Assembly (NCBI GenBank): GCA_030407005.1
Contig: JAUDYN010000011.1
Coordinates: 1,664,501 to 1,728,500 of the forward strand
Source: Desarmillaria ectypa
Taxonomy: Eukaryota; Basidiomycota; Agaricomycetes; Agaricales; Physalacriaceae
Direction: 5' to 3'
DNA length: 64,000 bases
The position numbers and the translations under genes are program-made. The notes under the pieces were generated by a model that was not told the DNA's origin, did not search any database, and saw only the letters and a list, made by a program, of their open reading frames with translations. Numbering within the stretch: position 1 is the stretch's first letter; the number at the start of each line of letters is the position of its first letter. This document shows positions 1 through 11,142 of this stretch, one piece after another.

Positions 1-3000
1 ACACTTGCAGCACATGGCAAGAAGAAGTTTAATCCGAAAATCACATGTTATGGATGTGGAGAAACTGGCCACATTAAGGCCAATTGCCCAAATGGGAAGA
101 AGAATCCCGGAAAGCAATGGAAGGGGAAAGGGAAGGGCCAGACTCAGGCACATGTTGCCAAGTCAGATTCCGATGAAGAAGATTATGCATTTTGGGCAAA
201 AGACATCACACCTACTGCACTTGCAGGGTTATCATGGATCGGGGACTCAGGCACCACCAAGCATATAGTCAAGAATAGATTGCATTTTTCTGACTATGTT
301 GAGACCCCAGGACATGAAGTTATTGGTGTAGGAAGGTCAAAAGGCTTGGGAAGAGGAACAGTTAAGATTAAAATAGTTGAAGGAGGGAAGACCACCGCAG
401 TCACTCTAAAGGACTGTATTCATTGCCCTGAAGCACCATTCAATCTTATATCATTAGGGCGCATCACGGATGCTGGGTTTGAACTCAAATTCAAGGAATC
501 CCGGATGGATATTATCTCACCACGTGGCAAAAGGATTGGCCATGGAGATAAAGTATCGAAGCTGTATAGCCTAGATATTATTGCACCAGAAATAACCCAG
601 GCCCATGTGACAAAACCGGCCCGATCATGGCAGAAGTGGCATTGGGTAATGGGCCACTTAAACATGGGATCGGTAAAGAGACTATTTAGGAAGAAAATGG
701 TCAAGGGAATGGATGTGGATGAGTCGGCAGTGCCCCAGAAGGATTGCAAAGCCTGCATACAGGCCAAACATCATGCCGAGCCATTTCCACAAGAAGCTGA
801 AAGGAATTATACCAAAATAGGTGAAATGACATTTTCGGACTTATGGGGGCCAGCCCAAACTCAGGGTATCCATGGAGAAAGATATTACATAAGCTTCACA
901 GATGGGAAATCCCAGAGGACAATGTTGTATTTTCTGAAGTCAAAACAGGGTACAGAAATCCGAAAGAAGATTCAGCAGTACTAAAAATACATCAAAGTCC
1001 ACACTGGAAGGGATCTGAAGTTTATGAGGATTGATAATGGGAAGGAATATATCAATGAGAAGGTGAAGGAATACCTCCAGAGCAATGGCATCCAGTTGGA
1101 ACTGACTGCCACATATTCACCATCCCAAAATGGAGTTGCCGAGAGAGTCAATCGGACTCTTGTGGAGTATGCTCGTGCCATGCTAGAAGAACATCACCTG
1201 CCGAAATTTTTATGGCCCGAAGCAGTGGCATATGCCACATATTTGAAGAACTGATCACCAACCAGGGCCATCAAAAATGATCTAACCCCAGAAGAAGTGT
1301 TTTGTGGAACAAAACCGGACATTTCAACACTCCAGGAATTCGGAACAAAGTGCTGGGTGTTGCAACAGGATAACAAAAGGTCAAAACTCGACCCAAAATC
1401 AAGGGAATTTATCTTTACAGGTCTTACAGATGAATCAAGAGCCTGGAGATACTATAACTCACAGACTAGGCAGATTCAGACCTCAAGAAATGTTATATTC
1501 CCTGAAGAGAGCATTCTAAATGCTAACAATGATGAATACATTGTGTCCCATCCTCCACTGCTCGAGGGGGAGTCAGGGAGCAAAGTCGAGCAGATTCTGG
1601 ATGGAAATGATGATATTTCGGACAAATCCACAGGTGCCGGGAATGCCGAAACAAAAGGGGAAATGCCCCTTGATGACCTGGCAACCAAATCAAAGTTACC
1701 TGTATGGCGTGGGAAGGTGATTCAGCCACGCGACAAATCGGTCCAGATTGCATCAGTAGCCCCACCAAGTTACCGGTTCCTTAATAATCCAGCCTCATGA
1801 GGCACGAAATTGCCAGAGAAGCAGCAGGAAGTAACAAAGGAACCACTGGAGACTGCAGATAACCTCAGTGATGAGCCATTAAGCCTTGAAGAAGCCAAAA
1901 CAAGGCCAGATTGGCATCATTGGAAGAAAGCAATGGATGAAGAATATAATCTATTGACTTCTCTAGGCACATGGCAGCTGGAAGAATTACCTCAGGATAG
2001 GTCGCTTGTTGATTGCAAGTGGACCTACAGGCTGAAAAGAGATGGTGATGGAAAAATCACCAGGCACAAAGCCAGACTTGTTGCGAAAGGATTTTTGCAG
2101 AAACCTGGAATTGATTTCTTTGAGACATATGCACCCGTAGTTAGGCTGGACACATTCTGCCTACTTATGGCCATTGCCACACAAAGAAACCTGATTATTC
2201 ATGGAATGGATGTCATTGGAGCCTACTTAAATGGAAAGCTCAATGAATCCATTTATATGGCACAGCCACCCAAATATTCTGATGGGAGTGGCAAGGCGGC
2301 ACACCTCAAGTTGACATTATATGGACTCAAGCAATCTGGCTGAGTTTGGAATGAGAAATTAAATGCTACCTTTTTGGGACTCAGATACACAAGATTGATT
2401 AGTGATCAATGTGTGTATATCAGACAGATGGATTCTGGTCCTATAATTGTAGCTGTGCATGTAGACGACATGACACTGCTTGCCCCAGATGATGAAACCA
2501 TGTCTATTATGAAAGAAGAGCTTAAGAAGAAGCTAAATGTTACAGACATGGGGGAGATTCAATACATATTGGGCATGAAGATAGACAGGAATTGGGAGAA
2601 GGGTACCATTACCTTATCACAGAAGGCATATATTTTGAAGGTACTCGAGCGAATGGGCATGAAAGACTGTAAACCAGTCAAAATGCCTATGGACCCAAAT
2701 GTACAGCTAGAGAAAATCCCCGAAGACGATCCCCGGAGCGCTGACACAGCCACCAGGCAATATTACCATACTGGTGTCGGATCTCTGATGTATGCAGCCA
2801 ATGGATCTCGGCCTGATATTGCACATGCTGTCACGGAATTGAGCAAATATGTACAAAATCTGGCCGCTGAGCATGTCACAGCTCTGAAACGAGTTTGCCG
2901 TTACTTGAAGGGGACTCTGGATTTTGGAATCACATATGGAGGGACTACAGATGAACTGATACCCTACTCAGATTCAGACTGGGGAGAAGACAGGACAGAT

Positions 3001-3423
3001 AGAAGATCAACATCTGGTCATGTCTGTACCTATGCAGGGGGAGCTGTTACTTGGAGTTCAAAGAAACAGCCCACTGTAGCTCTATCCACTATGGAGGCAG
3101 AATATATGGCCCTTTCGCAAACAACCCAAGAAGTAATATGGTTGCGGGCAATTTTAACTGAATTAGGATTGCCACCTGATGGTGCAACCACTATTTTCGT
3201 CGACAATCAGTCAGCGATCAAATTTGCTGAGAACGCCGTATTCCACGCGCGATCGAAGCACATAGACATACGGCACCACTTCATTCGCGAGCGCATGGCT
3301 TCAAATGAAGTCAAACTTCAGCACTGCGCATCAGAGGAGAACTTAGCAGATATATTCACTAAAGGGCTACCAAGACCATTACATGAATATCTATCTGCAG
3401 GTATTCTAGGAGCTCGGAATTGA
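1..3423 (+). pseudogene. copia gag-pol polyprotein, four in-frame stops
   Basis: All pieces lie in the same frame, so there is no frameshift. It is interrupted by TAA at 982-984 and TGA at 1252-1254, 1798-1800 and 2341-2343. Visible motifs: C-x2-C-x4-H-x4-C at about 46-87; protease WIGDSGTTKH near 238; the integrase HHCC zinc finger near 640-770 and core motifs such as MRIDNGKEY near 1024; RT with YAPVVRLDT near 2130 and the catalytic VDDM near 2464; RNase H DSDWGEDRTDRRSTSG near 2970 and TMEAEYMAL near 3090. By comparison with the family, the stops at 1252 and 2341 replace arginine codons (CGA to TGA). The protein cannot be made in one piece. Confidence 0.93.
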
Positions 3424-3430
3424 GGGGGAG

Positions 3431-3641
3431 TGTTGGGATAGCAATCCCGAGCAAGTACTAGAATGTACTCGAAGGATTGGCTTACTCAGCAGGATCAAGT
3501 TTGGACCGTGAAAGTGGATATACATAGTATTTCGTAGTAAGTTCTAGAAGTAGTACAAAATGTATTTAAGTAGGACACCTCTTGCTCGAGAGGCAAGGAT
3601 TTTACCATCCTTTCTACGTTCTCCTCGCTCTCGTTACAACA
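3431..3641 (+). repeat. 3' LTR of copia element 1
   Basis: This 211-bp segment starts TGTTGGGATA directly after a GAGGGGGAG polypurine tract and ends TTACAACA, giving the TG...CA ends of copia LTRs with short terminal inverted bases (TGTTG/CAACA). The five bases after it, GTATC, are the candidate target-site duplication; the left copy lies outside the window. The 5' LTR is not available to date the insertion. Confidence 0.75.
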
Positions 3642-3689
3642 GTATCCTCTCTTCGATTTCGGTCACCTTGTTTCTCATCATGAATTCAG

Positions 3690-5331
3690 GTCACTAAAAG
3701 AAATTAGGGACGCCATACCGCCTCATCTGTTTGTTCACCGATTGCATCTCAGCGCTCTGTTCCTTGCCAGGGATTTCTTGCTAGTCATTACCTTGGGACT
3801 TCTTGCTACGTTAATCGATCCCTATTTTGAAGAGCTTATGACTTCTCATGTCTTAAGCTCTTTGAGCGCGGAGATCTTGCGATTGACCGTCTGGGCTATT
3901 TAGTATGTGAACTACTGTTTGGGCTGAAGGTGTCTTTTTAAAGCTTCTCCAGCTGGTGGTATCAAGGCCTCGTTCTGACAGGTCTCTGGGTAATCGGCCA
4001 TGAGGTATTTTTTCCTATCATAATCATTCATACTTCAACATTTGTAACCCGTTATGTAACAGTGTGGCCACGGAGCCTTTTCTAGCTACAGGCTGTTGAA
4101 TGACATCCTTGGATTCGTGAATATTTCATTGTCTTCTTTGAAGAACAAACACTTATGCTGCGGCACTCATCTAGCTCATTCATAGCTCGCTGTTCACACC
4201 ATACTTTAGCTGGAAAATATCTCACTATCGTCATCACGTCAACCACGCCTCCATGGAAAATGACGAGGTCTATATTCCAAAAAGTCGTGGCGATCTTAAC
4301 ATACCCGACCAGCGCCCCAACGAAATGATCAACTACGAGGAAATATTCTCAGATACCCCGATTTATACCTTGTTCATGTTGCTCCGTCAACAGCTATTTG
4401 CGTTTCCCGCGTACCTCTGTAAGTACGACTCAACTAATCGAATTGTATACTCTAATTTAAACCGTCTCTAGTATATAATGTATCCGGTCAGAGGCACTAC
4501 CCAAAATGGACTAACCACTTCGATCGTACGTCTTTTGCATAGATGTAGCCGAGCGACTTCTCATAAGAAGCAGCCTCATCTGTCATCTTTTCCAGCTCAC
4601 AACGCAATGCCGTGATACTGTCTAATATAGGAATGACTTTAATGGCCTTCATCACAACGAGCATCTGTGCCAAATACGGGTTCTGGAATGTCTGGAGATA
4701 TTACGGAATTCCGTGGTTCGAAGTGAATCATTGGTGTAAGTCAATTATCCTGTTATAGTTCGTCAAATATACTGACGGCGAGTTTCAAGTCATTATGATT
4801 ACATACCTTCACCACACTGACCCTATTCTGCCCCATTATCGCAAGAATAAATGGAACTATCCTCGAGGTGCTGCTGCCACGGTTGATAGAGATTTCTTAG
4901 GATGGCACGGACGTTTTTTCTTTCATGATGTAGCGCACTTCCACGTCATTCACCATGTATGTGGTCTACAATCCTCCAGGCGAACAATATCTCACCTGTA
5001 TCTACACAGTTCTTCCCAAAGATACCGTTTTGTGAGCCTTCCTTCGTTACTGCCACTAATATCGCTCAGATAGTCCCAGATAACGGCAAAGAGGCCACTC
5101 AATATCTAAAGGCTTTCATCGGTGAACACTACAACTTCTCAGACAAACCTGTGTTCCGTACTCTCTGGGATAACTATAACAACTGCCAGTTTGTGGATAA
5201 CGATGGTATGCTTTTACACCCATGACTCATGGCACCCGTTCGGTTTGATCCCTAATTGTACCTTGACCCTGATAGGTGACATTGTCTTCTACAGGAACAA
5301 GCAAGGAAGAGCAGCGCGCAGATCAGACTAA
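3690..5331 (+). CDS. FAD2: delta-12 fatty acid desaturase, first exon missing
   Basis: Membrane di-iron desaturase of the endoplasmic reticulum that converts oleoyl to linoleoyl lipid. Ten exons join in frame: 3690-3902, 3944-4004, 4063-4116, 4175-4418, 4472-4525, 4574-4735, 4790-4956, 5010-5031, 5080-5205 and 5276-5331. The three histidine boxes are present: HECGH (its codons split by the intron at 4005-4062), HYRHH near 4223 and HVIHH near 4942. Also visible are [13 protein letters not shown] at the start, [15 protein letters not shown], and the end [14 protein letters not shown]. About 386 residues are encoded; relatives have about 50 more at the N terminus. That first exon would lie left of 3690, where the copia element sits. 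The gene may still be expressed by splicing out the element, or may be silenced; the sequence cannot tell. Confidence 0.88.
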
Positions 5332-5907
5332 ATACTATGTGTATTTCCTGGGCCACTTGGTCCCAAAAGCCCAGCATTATATGCGCACTGATGCAGACCA
5401 AATGTTGCAAGAAGGATGCATCGAACCTTTGATAGAACACGCAGATATGTTGTAGTAACCGGTTCGCATCGAAGACATGAATCGAATTCCTCATGGCATC
5501 AATCAAGACTACCAACAGGAACTGAAAAAGGTATAGCATGAATGATCCGGTGGAAGTCCAGAATGAGGAGCGTTGGGTTCATATACCCAATCCATCAGAC
5601 GTTCAATATTTAGACCGCCTTCAGCTCATTATCTTGGTAGAGATAGCCTGTATTTTCTAACTTGGTAAGAGAGAAAGGTGTGGTCCTGTATACCTGTAGT
5701 ACTGTCGTCACATCTTGTCGTGATATATGTCGATGCCGCCATTGGCCCTCAAGTCGGATTGTTTTCTCGACCATATGCTTCGTTATCTGATACGACATAC
5801 GAGGCTTTTTACCTAGTCAACCATGACCGGCGCTATATTTAGCTCACTGAAAGTATGTCAATCCGGTTTTGTTGAAATTTTCGTGCTGATTTGCGTTATG
5901 CCAGAGG
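5332..5907 (+). other. 3' flank of the desaturase, no gene recognised
   Basis: No coding exon was recognised here. The open frames are short and unsupported. The stretch leads directly into the kinase-like relic. Confidence 0.4.
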
Positions 5908-6560
5908 GGATGAACTGTATCCACCCGGAACGACGCTCCACCTTCAATTCCAAAAGCAAGGCTCCAACGCACCGTCAAACACATCTTAGCACGCCGAGAG
6001 AACATCCCCCACCTGATTCAATACCTCAACAGCACTCGCCGCTTTAAGCCAACATTCGGAACCTTCCCCGATGTCGATATTGCCGAAGAAGACACTGGAG
6101 AATAAAGCGTCCAAGGAGATGGAACCACTGGGTGCACAGCGAGGGAGAGAAGGCGAAAGAACCACCACCTTATTACCCCATAGCCGAGGCAAACGGGAAG
6201 GAGGTCGCGACGTAGTTTGCATTGAGCTCAGAGAAGCTCGTTTGTTAACATGCAAAGGCACGAGGAACGAGAAAAAGACGAGACATACTTAAGTAGCATA
6301 ATCCCACCATACGCTTGCGTGTAGGATAACGGTAAATGACATACCAAAATGGATCTAAAAAAAGGCTCCAACGCTTCTGAACCTCTCGTTATCACGGTGG
6401 TCAAACGATTCGAGCCCATTACAGTTGGTCTTACTCATTTAGCGATTCTCTGACAAGAAGATTATTTTAAAGCTCGCGGATTGCAGGCTGGGGTATCGCA
6501 GCAACAAGGACAATTTGGATGCGGTGCCATGGACATTCCGTTGATGTTGAGAATAAGCAT
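5908..6560 (+). pseudogene. kinase-like relic K1, split by an insertion
   Basis: The N-terminal signature of the window's kinase-like family (compare relics at 29.6-40.2 kb) is readable as LYPPGTTLHLQFQ at about 5915-5955. It resumes after a 391-bp insertion as VVKRFEP near 6400 and, in another frame, ILKLADCRLGYRSN near 6465-6510, ending at DAVPW near 6530. The rest of the roughly 350-residue domain, including the catalytic HND and DFG motifs, is absent. A stop codon and frame changes confirm it is dead. The family is an agaricomycete protein-kinase-like (APH/kinase fold) expansion of unknown role. Confidence 0.7.
5971..6361 (+). mobile_element. 5'-truncated LINE-like insertion with 13-bp target duplication
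   Basis: The 13-bp word AAGGCTCCAACGC occurs at 5958-5970 and again at 6362-6374, exactly where the kinase-like reading is interrupted. Between the copies the insert opens in a coding frame of 44 codons ending TAA at 6103-6105, with the motif NSTRRFKPTFG near the end. This resembles the C-terminal tail of fungal Tad-type non-LTR retrotransposons, which often end with such a TGRFK-like motif. About 250 bp of non-coding tail follows and ends in a short A run (6357-6361). Long direct repeats, 5' truncation and an A-rich 3' end are the pattern of target-primed reverse transcription. Assignment to a specific family is an inference. Confidence 0.55.
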
Positions 6561-7843
6561 AGTACAGACGATGTACGAGCTAAGTACAACTCGAATATAG
6601 TCTATGATATGAAGAATAGCGAAGAGAGTTGTAAGTTCAATCACCTACGAAGGAACCCGGGTAGGTCTAGCAAGCGCTAGGCGTAGTCGAACTCAATCAC
6701 TCAAGGTTCACACGAAGTAGTGGAGTTTAACAAAGTAGATTTGAGATGTCCTTTCAGACATTTTCGTGCAGGTTAAGTACTATGGCATTATTCTAGAACT
6801 TACTAGAGGAAATTTAGAGAAGAAACGTCAAGAAATTCCCTGCGCTACGTCAAAATGACAAGAAAGGTAAGGAAAGTGAAGACTAAATATAGAAACTAGT
6901 AAATATCTATAACAGTTGACGATCATCTATGATGTGCCGCCCATGATTATCTAGACGTGCCCCATTCCTATTATGCATATTTGAGAGTCAAAATTGGCTA
7001 TTTTTCCGGGAAGGAGCTTCCCCGGGCCTTGACTGGGAGGGGTTTGTGGGAATGGGTAGACCTTGCTTTTAAGCTGAGTGATCCTGGGTGAAGCCGGTCG
7101 CTGTAATTTCCGTCAGCTCTAGAAGCCCTATCGCCGGGTGCCTCCATTTTGGTGCAATATTATCACTCCCTAGGTTCGCTCTTTAACTCGGCCTGCTGTA
7201 TGACGGGAACGTCCTCCTCCCTTTTGATGATAGCTCTGACAATCAGAATCATATGTCAAGACTCGATATTAAAGGTTCTCAAGGTATGTGGCTTGGCGCT
7301 AGTGTTGTCCAATAATGCTACTGTCAGTGCAGAATTTCGTGTAGTTATCCTGCCAGGGATTCCCGATCCTTATCTGATACCGTGGTGTAGCATAATCATA
7401 ACGTCCATGAAGCCAAGATCCAAGAATCAAGATCTAACGAAGACGATGGCGCTTATATTTGTCGGGAAGTTCTCTCTTTCACGAACATCTGGTAGATCAG
7501 TATTGACAACAGTGGCGTCATTTCCCAATGCATGCAATATCATCAACGCTGGCCATTGTTAACCAGCATCAAGTAGAATTGCTATTTCGCATGCTCAAAG
7601 TGTCCGGGCAGCGACCGCATCTTGACGGCAACAATTGTTCCGTGATCTTGATTCTAATTTCTTGGAATCCGACCTTGGGTGTTGAGGATTAATCTTCACG
7701 TTAATATGTGCTTGATGCTCCCGTTTCGGCTGACAACAATGCGTTTTAGTGAACCTATAGCATTCATAAATGGCGGTTGTCCTAATTAGTATCCACAGGT
7801 GTGGACTCCGTTATGGCACCCATGCGAGTACAAAAAGGGATGT
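6561..7843. other. Intergenic, no supported gene
   Basis: A 137-codon open frame at 7149-7562 (+) has no recognisable domain, and its composition does not distinguish it from chance. The rest is 3' flank of the P450 gene. A short palindrome around GGAAGGAGCTTCC lies near 7011. Confidence 0.3.
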
Positions 7844-9892
7844 TCATTGGAGATCTAGTAGCTCACAAACACCTTCAGAACGGCGGTGAATTCGGCAGCT
7901 GAATGGACACGGATGGCTGCAAGCTATTTCAATTGACGTCCTATAAGTGACAATAAAGAATGTTAACCTGAAGGCTCCACTTGTGTATCTGACTTCGGGA
8001 AGGACGGCCTTTCCTTCAGCGTCAAGCTCAGGGGAAATGGTGCATGTGGCCAAAGTCATTGCAACGGCTGTCCACACGGTATCGACTGCAAGATAGGATC
8101 CAGGGCAAGATCTGCGGCCAAAACCAAAAATCAGACTGGTCGGTTCGGGAATTTCAGACACATTGTCCCAATTTAAATGTCGCTCCGGATTGAACGTTTC
8201 GGGATCAGGGAACCAGCTTTCGTTTCGTGTGATAGCCCTGTGAGGCAATGTTTAACATGTCATTAAAAGATGGAATGTACGATGAAAACGATAAACTAAC
8301 CAAAGATTCGCAACGACCACAGTGCCAGCGGGAATATCGAAATCGCGGTAAAGGTCAGGCACCAAAACGGCGCGAGTTACTGGATCAACAAATATGGCGA
8401 CGAAGCCATGTAAACAAGTAACAAAACATACCGGACGGTGCTGGCGTGTTCCATCGGAAGATTTCTTGAACAAGAGCATCAATGTATGGTAAAGATTCAC
8501 GGTCCGATAGTCTGGGTAGTCGGCCATCTCCAATGACTGCTACAATCTCCTCTTGAGCTCGTCTCTGAACGTCTGGATAAAGAACCATTGCTAAGTAAAA
8601 AGAGGAGATGACACTGGCATTCTACTCAGATTTTGCTATTTATCATCAAAATTAAAATGAACAAAACGTTACATACCGTGTCAGTTCCCGCTTAGAGAAT
8701 TCCAACACTTAATGTTCGGTCTACACAACACCGGCGACGAGACGACGTACCACCGTAGACTTCCGCTCCGGCATCTTTCAGACGATTTAGATATGCAGCG
8801 TCGGAAATACTCTTCTCAAGGCCGTTTTCCTCAAGGGCATTGAATAAAAGTGAGGGCAGAGCAGTTCCAGAATTCTACCAACGCCTGTCAATGAACGTAG
8901 CCCGGGACGACAAAGAACTTACCACTTGGCTTAATACAAACTCAAAAGGTTTCCTCAAGAAAAGATCGAAAGTTTCCCGAGATCTGGCGGCTATTTTTTG
9001 GAAAGAGGCACCGGGAACGAAGGCCGGTATATACCTCACTGTAGGAGGAATGAATTGGAATGATCGAGAAATGGCTAATACTTGATCATGCTCACGGAAT
9101 GGAAGCGAATTGACGAGATATGTGTTAGGGGCTAGCGCTGTGCTGACATCGTGCATTACCTGAGTAGCTAGAACAACCAACTCGTCCGCTTCCGCGCCCT
9201 CAGCGACAACATAGCCATACGCTATGCGCATGATGTTTGCTACAGCCATTCTAGACGCCCGTGAGTTGTGATACCGGTGTTTGAGCTGAACAAATTACCT
9301 ATGTATATTACTCTGAAATTCTTCTGGGTGCTCGATATTCGATTTGCAAAGGCGGCGGGCATTCTCTTCCAGTATATGACTGTGCCTTTTGACTGCACGA
9401 GGCCCGAACTCGCCGTTGAGAAGCTTCCTGGTCTCCCTGACATCGTCGCCGTTCACCCTCGTCGCTAAAATACGTCCAAAGCCACTCCTATTGGAGGATT
9501 AGCGAACGGCCGTCGGCACATCGCTCTAAAGCTCAACATACAATTCCCCCATAACCCTCGGACTTTTGTCTGAGTAGATACTTGACTTCTGTTCATACAA
9601 GTCTGTGATCGCCTCCAAAGAGTTCAGTACCAGGATAGAGCGACCAAAAGCACAAAGATAGACAACGTCGCCTACGGCTGAGTGAGTACCTCGTCTCGAA
9701 AAAAGAATAACACGGACCGTACTGTTTCCCCCATTCCGCAAACTGGCGCCAAGGTGTTTCTGTGGGAATCTGAAATGCATTGCCAACTATTGGCCAGCGA
9801 AAAGGACCGGGGGGATGACGAGTTGGTTTAGTGTAGCGCCACAAGACATAGAGTGCAGCGAAGGCAGCAACGTAGAGTGTAGCTTCGTACAT
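7844..9892 (-). CDS. Cytochrome P450 monooxygenase
   Basis: Heme-thiolate monooxygenase anchored in the ER by an N-terminal segment (LYVAAFAALYVLW) followed by the proline hinge HPPGP. Ten exons can be joined on the minus strand from ATG at 9892 to the stop at 7844. Landmarks in order: RETRKLLNGEF (helix C), MRIAYGY, the helix-I motif AGTDT, the helix-K motif EIFR, PERH, and the heme loop FGFGRRSCPGS carrying the cysteine ligand. Length is about 500 residues, normal for the family, and no stops or frameshifts were seen. It resembles the fungal group called O-methylsterigmatocystin oxidoreductase-like by homology; the substrate is unknown. Oddities: AGTDT is on a 14-nt microexon (8677-8690), and the usual helix-C tryptophan before RETRK reads valine. 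Confidence 0.9.
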
Positions 9893-10554
9893 GCTAGGAA
9901 AAATGGGAGCACAGCGAGTAGACTAAAGGTGAGAAACTGGGGTACAAAGGACATCAATCGTGATCCATGTATTGTACGGCGCTAAACGAGTTCCCGGGAG
10001 ATATTAGACGATATGGTGTCCTTTGAAGGCATCATGATAGGCACGTGCAGATACTTGTTATGGCATTGAGAGTAGTCTGGTTCGCAGGCCGGCTTGCTGA
10101 TCACCGAGCCAACTTCAAGTTGTTTGCTCTACTGACCCGAACGTAAATAATATATTCGGTTTTTCTAGTTTGAATCATCCTATTGACCCGGCTCCAGGTG
10201 GCCGATCACCGGCAAATACCGATGGCACCTTCTTTCCTTCTACCCAACTTCAGCTCGCTTGCTATTTCAGCGTCAAGGACAGTGACTTACTAATAGCGGA
10301 TTGATTTCGGCTCCGCAACTGCCACATGAAGAAGTCAGACTATTTTTTCTTTACACGCAGCTCCTCAGCAAGAATAGAACAGTAAGATTCATTGGCGTCA
10401 TATCAGCGCTCCGCAATCTCGCGCAGCTGTAAGGCCGTGAAAATTCCATTCTTCATATGCCAACTAGTACGACACAAGAGCTTGCGCACGTCGGGCGATA
10501 TGTTTTTATCATGAAAATCAGACACTTCCGCGGAGACTATGGAGGTCCTAGATC
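9893..10554. other. Divergent intergenic region between P450 and hydrophobin
   Basis: No coding exon was recognised. The stretch separates the P450 start (-) from the hydrophobin start (+), so it probably holds the promoters of both. Confidence 0.4.
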
Positions 10555-10560
10555 ATATAA
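10555..10560 (+). promoter_or_regulatory. TATA box of the hydrophobin gene
   Basis: TATAAG within ATCATATAAGAGC lies 75 bp upstream of the first ATG (10635), a plausible core-promoter spacing for a highly expressed fungal gene. Confidence 0.5.
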
Positions 10561-10634
10561 GAGCGACAGTCAATGTAAGGGAAGCCATCAAGTCAACTAG
10601 CACTCGCATTTATTCCCCTTACCTGGATCACTTC

Positions 10635-11142
10635 ATGATGTTTGCTCGTCTCTCTGCCTTCACCCTCGCCGTCTTGGCTCTACCAGTCCTTGCGTCCGCC
10701 ACCGCGCTTCCTCGAGGAGGATCCGGATCCTGCTCTTCGGGAACCCTCGAGTGCTGCAAATCTGTCCAGGACGTGAGATTCAATACATTCTTCGAACTCA
10801 AAATGTCACACTGACCGATGGATCCGTAGCCCAAGTCCAGCGCTGTCCAGACCGCCTTGGCTGCGCTCGGTCTCAACCTTGGAGACATTACCGCTGATGT
10901 GTAGGTTTTCACACTTGATAGAGGTCTATGGCCATTGCTAACTCGCTGTTCCCAGTGGACTCACTTGCGACCCCATTACCGTCATTGGTGCTGGAACCAA
11001 TCAGTGTTCTACTCAGGCCGCCTGTTGTACAGGCGAGAACTATGTGAGTGGAAGCGTATCGTAAAAGAAAGGCTGGTAATAACCACCTTGATAGAACGGA
11101 CTTGCTGTTCTCGGTTGTATCCCCGTCAACGTTGGTGTTTGA
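10635..11142 (+). CDS. Class I hydrophobin
   Basis: Small secreted amphipathic protein that self-assembles at the air-wall interface and coats aerial hyphae or fruiting bodies. Four exons: 10635-10772, 10830-10900, 10956-11043 and 11095-11142. A signal peptide (MMFARLSAFTLAVLALPVLA) is followed by eight cysteines in the hydrophobin order C-x6-CC, C, C-x12-C, C-x5-CC, C, with the blocks SCSSGTLECC, LTCDP, CSTQAACCTG and LGCIPVNV. Length is about 110 residues, normal for class I. ATG 10635 and ATG 10638 are both possible starts. A related but destroyed copy lies 2 kb downstream in the same orientation. Confidence 0.95.

Larger units (their letters stand above)
1..3641 (+). mobile_element. Ty1/copia LTR retrotransposon, 5' end outside window
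   Basis: One reading frame runs from the window edge through a CCHC zinc knuckle, an aspartic protease DSG motif, integrase, reverse transcriptase and RNase H in the copia order (integrase before RT). It is followed by a purine-rich tract overlapping the stop codon and by an LTR that starts TGTTG and ends CAACA. The coding frame is dead, with four in-frame stops. The element ends about 50 bp before the first recognisable exon of a desaturase gene, so it probably landed in that gene's first intron. Its LTR is not related by eye to that of the second copia element at the right end of the window. Confidence 0.93.
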
